Assembly: GCA_018302705.1 (NCBI GenBank)
Contig: JAGVZI010000009.1
Span: 1 to 38,723, forward strand
DNA from: Candidatus Woesearchaeota archaeon
GTDB taxonomy: Archaea > Nanobdellota > Nanobdellia > SCGC-AAA011-G17 > ARS1403
Direction: 5' to 3'
DNA: 38,723 nucleotides
Under the pieces are notes generated by a model. The model was given only the letters and a program-made list of their open reading frames with translations, was not told where the DNA came from and did no database searches. Positions 9,569 through 19,000 of the stretch are shown here, piece by piece (within the stretch, counting starts at the first letter, position 1; the number at the start of each line of letters is the position of its first letter). The position numbers and the translations under genes are program-made.

Positions 9569-10159
9569 ATGGAAAAAGATACTATTTCATTTATTTTAAA
9601 CTCTGAAAACAGGAAAAAGATAGTCAAGATTTTATTTGAATATCCTAAAAGGCAATGGAGCTGCTCATCTATAGAAGAATTTACAAAGATTTCACATGCC
9701 ACTGTTTTTAGAACCTTACAAGGGTTAAAGGATTTTGGAATTTTGAAAAGTATTAAAATAAATAGGAAAGATATTATCTATGAATTTGTGGATTCCCCCT
9801 TTTCTAAAGAAATAAGAAAAATGCTTAATATTGAAAAAACCGCCATGAGAAAGATTGGGCGAGATTTCATAAATAAGATTAAATCAAAGGAGATTTATTC
9901 CGCAATTCTATATGGTTCCAGCATTAAAGGAGAAATAAAACCAGAAAGTGATATTGATATATTAATTATCCTCCATAAACATGATTCCATTTTAGAAAGC
10001 AGGATATTTGATTTTGCTTCTAAATCTTCATCAAAATTAAATAAAACAATATCTCCTGTTATTATGGATAGAAAAGAGATAAAAAAAGAAAAAAAAGGCC
10101 AATTTATTAGATCTGTTAAACAAAATATGGAGGTAATTCATGGAAAGGACCCATTTTGA
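9569..10159 (+). CDS. HTH-nucleotidyltransferase (MNT-type) fusion, probable antitoxin
   Basis: N-terminal winged helix; NTase motif GSSIKGEIKPESDIDILI. Confidence 0.75.
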   Translation: MEKDTISFILNSENRKKIVKILFEYPKRQWSCSSIEEFTKISHATVFRTLQGLKDFGILKSIKINRKDIIYEFVDSPFSKEIRKMLNIEKTAMRKIGRDFINKIKSKEIYSAILYGSSIKGEIKPESDIDILIILHKHDSILESRIFDFASKSSSKLNKTISPVIMDRKEIKKEKKGQFIRSVKQNMEVIHGKDPF

Positions 10160-10526
10160 ACAGGCTAAATTATGGTTGGAAGGAGCGAAATATATTGCTG
10201 GATATGAAAGTCAAGACAGGAGCAAGTATAATGTTGCGGTTGCTAAGTTGGTTCATTCGGTTATAAAGGCAAACGATGCTTTGACTTATAAATTTCTAAA
10301 TACAATTGCAAGAAAACACGATGATGCTAGGAGGTTATTTGAAGACCTTGTTAAAAGAAATTTTATAAAATCCGAAGATTCCAGTTATAAGGAGATAATA
10401 CAAGATGCTATAAATAACAAGGCTAAAGCAGAGTATAGGATCAGCTTTTTTAGTAAAGAGGATTTTGAAAGTTTTAAAAGGAAAGTTGAGAGATTCGTGA
10501 ATATGGCTAAAGGATACATAATTTGA
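10140..10526 (+). CDS. HEPN-like partner of the NTase
   Basis: Helical 128-aa protein overlapping the NTase gene by 20 bp; arrangement typical of MNT/HEPN pairs, catalytic motif not clearly resolved. Confidence 0.5.
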   Translation: MERTHFEQAKLWLEGAKYIAGYESQDRSKYNVAVAKLVHSVIKANDALTYKFLNTIARKHDDARRLFEDLVKRNFIKSEDSSYKEIIQDAINNKAKAEYRISFFSKEDFESFKRKVERFVNMAKGYII

Positions 10527-10837
10527 ACAGCAAACAGAAAAATTTGGGCGGTTTTAAATTACATTCTATTTTATTAGGAAAAGCATTTTTTAAAGCAGAT
10601 TCTGAATCCCAAGAAGGTAATGAAGATGGGATTGTGGATAATGTAGAATGGAGCAAGGCTTTAAATCGAATGGGCTATAGAACTATGGAGCATGAGGTTA
10701 CAGAACTATCAGGCCATAATAATCCAAGAGAAGAATTAGAAAGATTAGTTGCAGATATGAGAACAAATCCGGATTATTTAAGTGTGTCGGATGTAATACC
10801 AATGTCAAGATTAGAAGCTTATTTTTCTGCTAATTAA
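10523..10837 (+). CDS. Hypothetical protein, TTG start
   Basis: ORF overlapping the end of the HEPN-like gene. Confidence 0.4.
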   Translation: MNSKQKNLGGFKLHSILLGKAFFKADSESQEGNEDGIVDNVEWSKALNRMGYRTMEHEVTELSGHNNPREELERLVADMRTNPDYLSVSDVIPMSRLEAYFSAN

Positions 10838-10949
10838 ACTATCTCTTGCTGAGTTCTGTGAAGTATAAACCCATCTAAAAATAAAAGATTTTTTACTTGA
10901 ATGAGGATAGTAGCTAAGAAATAAAATTATGTATCCATTTCTTCAGGAA

Positions 10950-10996
10950 TTTTTTCTTTGGACACGATTTCTTTTTCCAAAAAAGAAAGTGTGATA
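10950..10996 (+). repeat. 47-bp hairpin repeat, copy 1
   Basis: TTTTTTCTTTGGACACGATTTCTTTTTCCAAAAAAGAAAGTGTGATA, identical to the reverse complement of 36792-36838. Confidence 0.95.
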
Positions 10997-11092
10997 AGGA
11001 AGGCAAACGGAAACTGCGTGTCCGTGTTCCTAAAAAAAGCAAAAACAAAGGTTTAAAAACAGAAAATTATATTCTTGAAAATAGAGTTTAAG

Positions 11093-12427
11093 ATGATTGA
11101 AGTTTGCGCAGTGGGCGGTTACAGCGAAATCGGGAAAAATATGACTGCCGTCAAGATTGACGACGAGGTTTTAATTTTTGACATGGGTGTTTTTCTGCCT
11201 GCTATAATAAATTATGAAGAAGAGGGGAAGGATAGAAGCGCTTTAGATAGAGAGGGGATGATTGACCTTGGGGCTATTCCTGATGACTCTTGCATTGATG
11301 ACTGGAAGGATAAAGTCAAGGGAATTTTAGTTGGGCACTGCCATTTAGACCATATAGCTGCTATTCCTTATTTAGCTGAGAGATACAAAGCGCCTATATA
11401 CGGGAGCCCTTTTACAATTGAAGTAATAAAGCGGATGCTGAGTGATGAAAACAGGAAAATAAGGAACCCCCTGAAGGCTGTGAACATAAACTCAACTGTC
11501 AGGGTCTCTGACAAGATAACTGCGGAGTTCATCAATATAACGCATAGCACCCTGCATGCGACTATAATTGCAGTTCATTGCAGATACGGAACCATTGTTT
11601 ACACCAATGACTTTAAATTTGACAATCACCCTGTTCTTGGAAAAAAACCCAATTTAAAAAGGCTTAGGGAACTAGGGAAAGAGAATATGATTCTGCTGAT
11701 TTTAGACTCCCTGTATGCTGATATTGAAATGAAAACACCGAGCGAGAAGGTTGCCAGGGAATTGCTGAGGGATGTAATGCTGGACACTGAGTGCAGGGAT
11801 AGCTTGATTATTGTAACTACTTTCGCTTCCCACCTCCCAAGATTAAAAAGCGTAATTGATTTTGCACATGTACTGCGAAGAAAGGTTGTTTTTCTGGGAG
11901 AGAGCATGATGAAATATACAATGTCTGCTGAGAAATGCAAACTTGTAAACTTTAGCAAAAAAGTTGAAATAATCTCTTATGCAAGGCATATTAAAAGAAA
12001 ATTAAATGAGATTGAAAAGAATAGAAAAAAATACGTTGTTGTAGCTACAGGCAATCAAGGCGAGCCAGATTCTGTTTTGAGCAAGATGCTAGATGGAAGG
12101 CTACCGTTTAAATTCGAGCCAGCTGACCACGTTATTTTCTCAACTAAAGTGATTCCAGACCCGATTAATATAGCAAATAGGAATAGCATGGAAGAGAAGT
12201 TGAGGGAGAGAAGAGTAAGGATTTTTACAAACATCCACGTTTCAGGACATGCCAGCCGAGAAGACCATAGGGATATCCTGAAAATCTTAAAGCCTAAATA
12301 TATCATGCCTGCACATGATGGGAGAAAAAAACAATTGTTTATGAAAGAGCTTGCAATTGAAGAGGGCTGGAAGGAAGACAAGGTTTTGCTGATGGACGAC
12401 GGGAAAAAAGTTTCGTTAATTTTATAA
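11093..12427 (+). CDS. RNase J-type metallo-beta-lactamase/beta-CASP ribonuclease
   Basis: GGYSEIGKNMTAV, HCHLDHIAAIPYLAERYKAPIYGSPFT, NIHVSGHASREDHRDILKILKPKYIMPAHD. Confidence 0.92.
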   Translation: MIEVCAVGGYSEIGKNMTAVKIDDEVLIFDMGVFLPAIINYEEEGKDRSALDREGMIDLGAIPDDSCIDDWKDKVKGILVGHCHLDHIAAIPYLAERYKAPIYGSPFTIEVIKRMLSDENRKIRNPLKAVNINSTVRVSDKITAEFINITHSTLHATIIAVHCRYGTIVYTNDFKFDNHPVLGKKPNLKRLRELGKENMILLILDSLYADIEMKTPSEKVARELLRDVMLDTECRDSLIIVTTFASHLPRLKSVIDFAHVLRRKVVFLGESMMKYTMSAEKCKLVNFSKKVEIISYARHIKRKLNEIEKNRKKYVVVATGNQGEPDSVLSKMLDGRLPFKFEPADHVIFSTKVIPDPINIANRNSMEEKLRERRVRIFTNIHVSGHASREDHRDILKILKPKYIMPAHDGRKKQLFMKELAIEEGWKEDKVLLMDDGKKVSLIL

Positions 12428-12502
12428 GATTATTTTGGAACAGCATCTGCCATAGCTGATTTGCAATAACTTTTTAAGTTATACTGCTTACTTGCATTTT
12501 AT

Positions 12503-13420
12503 ATGAAAGGATGGCATTATCAATATACCCAATTAAGTATTGATGCGAATGGCACGATAGACAGGGAGATGTATGAACAGTACCTCGTCCAATCTTTTTG
12601 GCCTAGCCAATTGGAACTAATTGTTATTGGGCCTTTAAATGACGCCATCAAGAAATCAGGCAAACTCGAGCATAATTTTAATGACTTTACAGTCAAGATT
12701 TCTAGCCAAAATAGATCCTCAACTAACTGGAGCGAGGTTTATGAAAAAGTTAAAACTTTTTTAGAGGTAAGAAGCGACGACAGCAAAGCAGCTAAGATGC
12801 CAGAATTAAAGTATGTAGAAGGAGTAGGCTATTGTATTTCGATTGAAAGCATATTAAAAGAAATAAAAGACAATGTTGATAGATTCACTTCAAAGTCAAG
12901 CTACCTTCAGGTTAATTGGCCGAAAAAGAAAAGGGACGAACCGCCTGTTAGAGACGTTATAATCCCTAATATTGATTATTCAAGGATTAGCAGAGAAGCA
13001 GCATTAATTGCGCTACTGGCAAAAAGATTTTGCAGCAGCCTTGAGGAAGAAGTTATAAAGGCTTACAAAACAGCCAATGAAATATGGATAGGAAGAGAAA
13101 CTGGCTATAGCAGGGAAACGATTCCGCCTAAAGAGGAAAGCCCGTTGAGAAGGGTAAGGCATGTTGGCGACCTAAGGTATATTGCAATAAATTTAGTCAG
13201 AGAAGACAAACATAATTACGGAACATTGATGAATACAATTGCTGCAGAATTAAGCGCTATTAAAGAAGGTGGAAGTGGTGAATTCTGGGAGCTTTACAGG
13301 CCAACAAGAGACGGCTTTGTTAATATAAAGAGATTACTTGAAAGACTAGAGAATCTTTATAATTCACCCGACAACCCCAAGATTTATAACCCCGATGTGA
13401 GATATGAGATTTTACCTTGA
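12503..13420 (+). CDS. Hypothetical protein
   Basis: Long ORF, no family recognised. Confidence 0.6.
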   Translation: MKGWHYQYTQLSIDANGTIDREMYEQYLVQSFWPSQLELIVIGPLNDAIKKSGKLEHNFNDFTVKISSQNRSSTNWSEVYEKVKTFLEVRSDDSKAAKMPELKYVEGVGYCISIESILKEIKDNVDRFTSKSSYLQVNWPKKKRDEPPVRDVIIPNIDYSRISREAALIALLAKRFCSSLEEEVIKAYKTANEIWIGRETGYSRETIPPKEESPLRRVRHVGDLRYIAINLVREDKHNYGTLMNTIAAELSAIKEGGSGEFWELYRPTRDGFVNIKRLLERLENLYNSPDNPKIYNPDVRYEILP

Positions 13421-13461
13421 TAATTTCACCTTGATACTAACTTCATCTTTGAATTAGGTCC

Positions 13462-14298
13462 TCAATATCTCTTCTTATGCACTGCCAGATATCTTCTCAT
13501 AAGATAGTTTACAAAACCTTGCTCATCTCTGCTTAAGGCCTTATAATAAGATTTCCTTTTTTTGTATTCTATAATTATCATAGGATATTGATTGTGCCAA
13601 AGGATTTGATTCATTAATAATCTTCCAATCCTTCCATTGCCGTCTCCAAATGGATGAATTTTTTCGAACCTATAATGAGAAATTGCTGATAGCTCCACTG
13701 GATTTATTTTTGATTCATTTATGAATTTTATAAGTTGATTCATTAATTTTATAACTTCCTGCCAGTCTGGAGCCCGGTGGTTCCCAACTCTTACTAAGTA
13801 ATCACGATATTTCCCTGCTATGTCTTGTTTTGTTTCTCCAAATATCTGCTTATGCCATGTTAATAATAATTTATTTGACATCTTTTCTTTTTTCTTTATC
13901 ATCTCCAAAAATACTTTTGCATGATATTCAGCTTCTTTTACATCTCTTATAGGCTTGTTTGGAGATATTTTATCCTCTATAATTTCTCTAACCTCTTCCA
14001 GAGTTATTGTTGAGCCCTCTATTGCATTAGTATTGTAAGTAAATGCTATTGCAATTTCTTCCAGCTCTTTTTCTTTTACAGAATCAGGTATTTTCTTCCA
14101 TTCTTCTTGAAAAGAGATTTTTATTTTTCCTAGTTTATTGTATACTTCCTTTTTTTCCTTTTGTAGAATTTCTTGTTTTATCCCTTCTATGTCTTCAGGT
14201 ATAGTTTTGCCTAAATATCTCTCCAGCGTTATTACTTTGTTTCCCTTTCTATAAGAATGTTGAATATAATAGTAACTTTTTCTTTTTATTATCCTCAT
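13462..14298 (-). CDS. Fic family protein
   Basis: HPFGDGNGRIGR Fic motif; TNAIEG matches the (S/T)xxxE(G/N) inhibitory motif. Confidence 0.9.
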   Translation of the reverse strand: MRIIKRKSYYYIQHSYRKGNKVITLERYLGKTIPEDIEGIKQEILQKEKKEVYNKLGKIKISFQEEWKKIPDSVKEKELEEIAIAFTYNTNAIEGSTITLEEVREIIEDKISPNKPIRDVKEAEYHAKVFLEMIKKKEKMSNKLLLTWHKQIFGETKQDIAGKYRDYLVRVGNHRAPDWQEVIKLMNQLIKFINESKINPVELSAISHYRFEKIHPFGDGNGRIGRLLMNQILWHNQYPMIIIEYKKRKSYYKALSRDEQGFVNYLMRRYLAVHKKRY

Positions 14299-14439
14299 GT
14301 TAAATTAATACCATTACATTTATTTAAACTTTTCTATTTTTCTTTAATTTGTAATGGTATATTTAATTCTGAGAGAATCCACAATCACCATAAGGACTTT
14401 TCACCACGTTAAAATTCTTTGTTTCGCAATATAAAACTT

Positions 14440-14475
14440 AGGTGTCTACAAAACAATATGAAAATGTAGAGACCT
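14440..14475. promoter_or_regulatory. Inverted repeat upstream of TATA-like sequence
   Basis: AGGTGTCTACA / TGTAGAGACCT (10 of 11 paired) followed by tatatatttaaa. Confidence 0.45.
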
Positions 14476-14612
14476 ATATATTTAAATACCCCTAAATCGT
14501 GATTATTTCTACAATGAACAGAGTTGATTATCTTCATTAAGAGTAATTCTGATTTTAATAGCTTTAGCTCTGTGAAAAGTTTTTTATATATTCAACAAAT
14601 AGAGGAAAGCAT

Positions 14613-14685
14613 GATGGGTATAGTGAAAGGGTTATCACAGAGGCCTGTGGAGCCTCAGATCCGAGTTCAAGTCTCGGTACCCATC
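14613..14685 (+). tRNA. tRNA-His (GTG)
   Basis: Acceptor ATGGGTA/TACCCAT with encoded G-1 and C73, D-stem GTGA/TCAC, anticodon arm GAGGC-CTGTGGA-GCCTC, T-arm CCGAG-TTCAAGT-CTCGG. Confidence 0.95.
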
Positions 14686-14711
14686 CTTTCCAAGAAAATA
14701 AGAGGTGAAAA

Positions 14712-16013
14712 ATGAAACTTCAAAACCCAAGAGGGATGAGGGACCTTAATCCTGAAGAAAGCATTTTCAGAAATCAAATAATCGGAATAATCAAGGAGAC
14801 TTTTGAAAGCTACGGCTTTTCTCCTCTTGAAACGCCCCTAATAGAAAGGTTTGATGTTCTTTCTGCAAAATATGCTGGTGGAGATGAAATACTAAAAGAA
14901 ACTTTCAAGTTAAAAGACCAGGGAAAAAGACAGCTCGGATTAAGGTATGATTTAACAGTGCCTTTAGCAAGATACATTGGTATGAATCTGCAAATAAAAT
15001 TGCCTTTCAAGAGGTATCAGATAGGAAATGTTTACAGAGATGGCCCGATAAAACTTGGAAGAACAAGAGAATTTGTGCAGTGTGATGCGGACATAATCGG
15101 GAGCTCCTCTCCGATAGCAGATGCAGAATTGTTGTTGCTAACTTCAAGAATTTTTGACAGGTTAAACCTCAAAGTTGAAATCAAACTGAATTCCAGGAAA
15201 ATATTAAATGCAATTATGGAAGCACTAAACATCCCAGAAAAAGACAAAGTTGAATTCATCCTTTCCTTGGACAAGCTGGATAAAATAGGGATTAATGGCG
15301 TTAGAGAAGAATTGAAAAGAAAGGGGATCAAAGAATACAAAGAGATTAATTCTTTATTATCAACTGCAAAAATAAAATCTCCTGGCGAATTAAAAGGCTA
15401 TACCAAAAAATTGTTTGATAAAAAAAAGAAAAGGTTTGAGAACACAGAATTCGAAAAAGGTTTTGACGAAATTGAAGAAATTTTAAATTACCTGAAGGGT
15501 TTGAGAATAAAAAATATCGGATTCAACGGAGCATTAGCAAGAGGTTTATCCTATTATACAGGGGCTGTATTCGAAGTTTTTTTGAAGAATTCTGAGATAA
15601 AAAGCTCTGTTGCTGGCGGAGGAAGATATGACGAGATGATTGGAAAATTTTTGGAAGGAAAAAATTACTATCCCGCTACAGGGATTTCATTTGGACTGGA
15701 GCCCATCATCAAATCTCTTAAAGTTGACAAGAAAGAGGTTAAGAAAACAGTCACTGAAATCTATGTAATCCCGATAAATACTTTAAAGGAGTCTTTGGAG
15801 ATTGCAGAGGAATTAAGAAAAAACAATATTAAGGTCGATGTTGCATTTGACAAGAAAGGCGTGGGTAAAAACTTGGAGTATGCTGACAAGATGGAAATTC
15901 CTTATGCAGCTATCATTGGAGAAGATGAGCTGAAGAAAAATAAAGTGAAATTAAAAAATATGAAAACTGGAAAAGAAAAATTTGTGAGCATAGAAGAAAT
16001 AAAGAAACTTTAG
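14712..16013 (+). CDS. hisS: Histidyl-tRNA synthetase
   Basis: Class II motifs GMRDLNPEESIFRNQI, YDLTVPLARYI, LARGLSYYTGAVFEVF; adjacent to tRNA-His. Confidence 0.95.
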   Translation: MKLQNPRGMRDLNPEESIFRNQIIGIIKETFESYGFSPLETPLIERFDVLSAKYAGGDEILKETFKLKDQGKRQLGLRYDLTVPLARYIGMNLQIKLPFKRYQIGNVYRDGPIKLGRTREFVQCDADIIGSSSPIADAELLLLTSRIFDRLNLKVEIKLNSRKILNAIMEALNIPEKDKVEFILSLDKLDKIGINGVREELKRKGIKEYKEINSLLSTAKIKSPGELKGYTKKLFDKKKKRFENTEFEKGFDEIEEILNYLKGLRIKNIGFNGALARGLSYYTGAVFEVFLKNSEIKSSVAGGGRYDEMIGKFLEGKNYYPATGISFGLEPIIKSLKVDKKEVKKTVTEIYVIPINTLKESLEIAEELRKNNIKVDVAFDKKGVGKNLEYADKMEIPYAAIIGEDELKKNKVKLKNMKTGKEKFVSIEEIKKL

Positions 16014-16029
16014 AAATATTTAATAATTT

Positions 16030-19000
16030 TTATACAACAAACCTATTATCAAAATTACAGACACCATTTTCACAACCATTTTCACAGTTATATTTAGTTA
16101 TTCTTCCTATCACCCCATTACTGTCACAATAGCCTTCAAGTAAAAGATTCTCCTGTTCCGGCTGTCCTGGTGATGGAGATTGATTATCTTTTAAGCAAAT
16201 ATCTTCAAATACTCCAAAGAGAGGTTCATTTGTGATGGAACCCTTTTCATAATAATCCACACCTCCATCGCTATCACTGCATGTTTCACAACTACCGCAA
16301 TAATTACAATCTTCATATAAATCTAAATTTCCAGTAATCTCAATTAGATATTTATTAATTAATTTAACATTACCCACCATAATTCTACATTTGGCACTTA
16401 CATCTCCCATTATATCCCCATTAGAAATGAACTGAGCAACTACTCTTCTTCCTTTAGCAGAATTTATTGTGCTTAATGGTAGCAACTTTTGATCACCAAT
16501 ACTGATACTCTCCTTAACCTTTAAAGATATATTTTTAGACAAAATTACTAAGGTTGCAGAAGAACTTCTATCAGGATCATTGGGATCATAAAATGTTTCT
16601 CTATTTTCTATTTGAACACCATTAATAACTTTTGTTGATCTAGGGTATATTGTTTCAATAACACCATCAACATTTATAATAACAACCCCCCCTGACCCAA
16701 CTCTTTCTAACTTAACTATATTTTGCTCCCCAATAAATAAATCATATAAACCCAGATAGCAAGCCCCTTCAATGAACCCAAAGAATAAATATTCCTTTCC
16801 ATTTAATAAATTGACAATATTATCCTCAATTAGATTTTCTCCAGTAGCACATACCTCACTATAATCATTACAATCTCCTAAAAAGGTACCATCAACACAT
16901 GAGAAACCCGAAGGATTCCTTTCTCCAGGATGAACCCTATCTTTATTTATCCTTATGCCATTATTCTGTACATTTCTTTGAAACATAGGCCATTCTGAAT
17001 TATCTAAAGGATTATATGATGATTCCAAATCAAACATAAAAATATATCCGTCTCTTGTTCCAACAACTATTTCGTTATTTCCGTCTCCATCAATGTCATC
17101 AATTACAGGTGATGCAATGGCGCCATATTTATTATCTCTAACAACTTTTGGCCACCCATTAATTAAGCTTCCATCCAGATCCCACGCATAAATCTTATCT
17201 TTATTTGGAGGATATTGGATTATTTCTAATTCATCGTCATTATCAACATTCCCAGCAATAGGAGAAGACCTACCTGGCATAAAACTAATCAAAAGTACAC
17301 TCCTACCAGGTACATTCCATCTATTTAATATTCCATCATTACTAAAAACTAGAATTCCGTCCCCATGACTATCCCCAATAACAACTTCTAAGTTCCCATC
17401 TCTATCAAAATCTGCAACAGAAGGCGATGCATACTTGGAGTTTCCATTTCCAAAAGGACCATATTTAATACGCCCATTTTTATTTAACACATATGAATAG
17501 CCATCTACATTAGAGATAATCTCTAAATGCCCATCTTCATCCAAATCTGCTACAACTGACGAAGAGATATCACAAAAGGTAGTATCGATGGTAAATGGCC
17601 ATCCCCTCTTAACTGGCCCATTAGGATTATTCTTCCCGTCCCCATTGAATATGTATACTTTACATTTCTCTTCATTTTTATTATAAACACCGCCCAAAAC
17701 AATTTCCTTTAATCCATCATTATCTACATCAACAACATTAGGAGTGCCTTCAATAAAATCAGAGATGTAAACTGGCCATCCTTCTTTTATATTACCATTA
17801 TTTTCAAAAACATATATCCCTCCCCCTTTCAATCCTTCTTCATCATACCACCGAGACTCATAAGCAACAACTATTTCGTTATTTCCGTCTCCATCAATGT
17901 CATCAATTATAGGGTGTGAAGGATGGTCACCCTCGCTAACATCTAGATCTAATAAAACATCTCCATTATAATCAAGTATCTGTAATCCTCGGCTTGAAGC
18001 AACTAAGATTTCATTTTCTAAATCATCATCAAGGTTCCCTATAGAAACAAGAGTCTCTCCGACATTATGTTTCTTAGGCCATCCTGCCTTAATCTCTCCC
18101 TCGCTATCAAACACATAGACATATGTAAATGAAGTTACTATAACCTCTTTACTTCCATCTAAATCAAGATCGCTAACATGATTAGAATAGATGCTATCTA
18201 TACCGCCTTCTAATTTTTTGCCCCAGCCTTTATGAATTTCTGTATTTACAAATATTCGAGAAAAAGAATTAATAAGATTGCCATTTTTAGAAACCTCCAG
18301 TTTAAGGGTATATGTTGCACTTTCTAAATGTTCAGCATAAAATGTCGCCAAAATATCTTGCCCATCTGATTGACTACCAGAGCTTATTTCTATCCATGTT
18401 TCAGGATATAGCCCACTACCGTAATAAACCTTATAGCTATCACCATTTGCAATACCAGTAATTACAGTATTATCAACAACATACTCTCCATTTTGAGGGG
18501 ATGTTATTTCAGACACGGCATTAACAGGATTAAAATCTAAAGCACTTTTAACATTAATTCTTCCAACCCCGATATATTCCTCACTTATAGTCGGGTCAGA
18601 ACTCTGCGTCAGAATTTGCTTAATTTGTTCTGGATCATAATTTCCATTAGAAAGCAATAAACCAACAACACCAGCAACATAAGGAGCAGCCATTGAAGTT
18701 CCAGAATAAGATTCATAACTCCTCTTAATTCCATCAGAAACCTCTATTCTGTATCTATATGTTCCTTCTTTAAGACGGCTTTTAATAGAATCATAGAAAT
18801 CACTGCCCTCATAGAGTATAATTATCGGGATTTCAGAAATAACACCTGAAGGCCAACCCAATACCTCAAAGCTGACCCCTAAAATGACAATACCAACTGC
18901 TCCTTGATTAATCGCTATATTAGTCTTTTCATACAAACTTATTTCCCCTTCATCCAAAAAAACAATTTTATCTTTAGCATCTATTCCAGAATAATCTCCT

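Noticed and set aside
14524-14715. 63-aa ORF upstream of hisS
   Set aside because: Runs through the well-formed tRNA-His gene.
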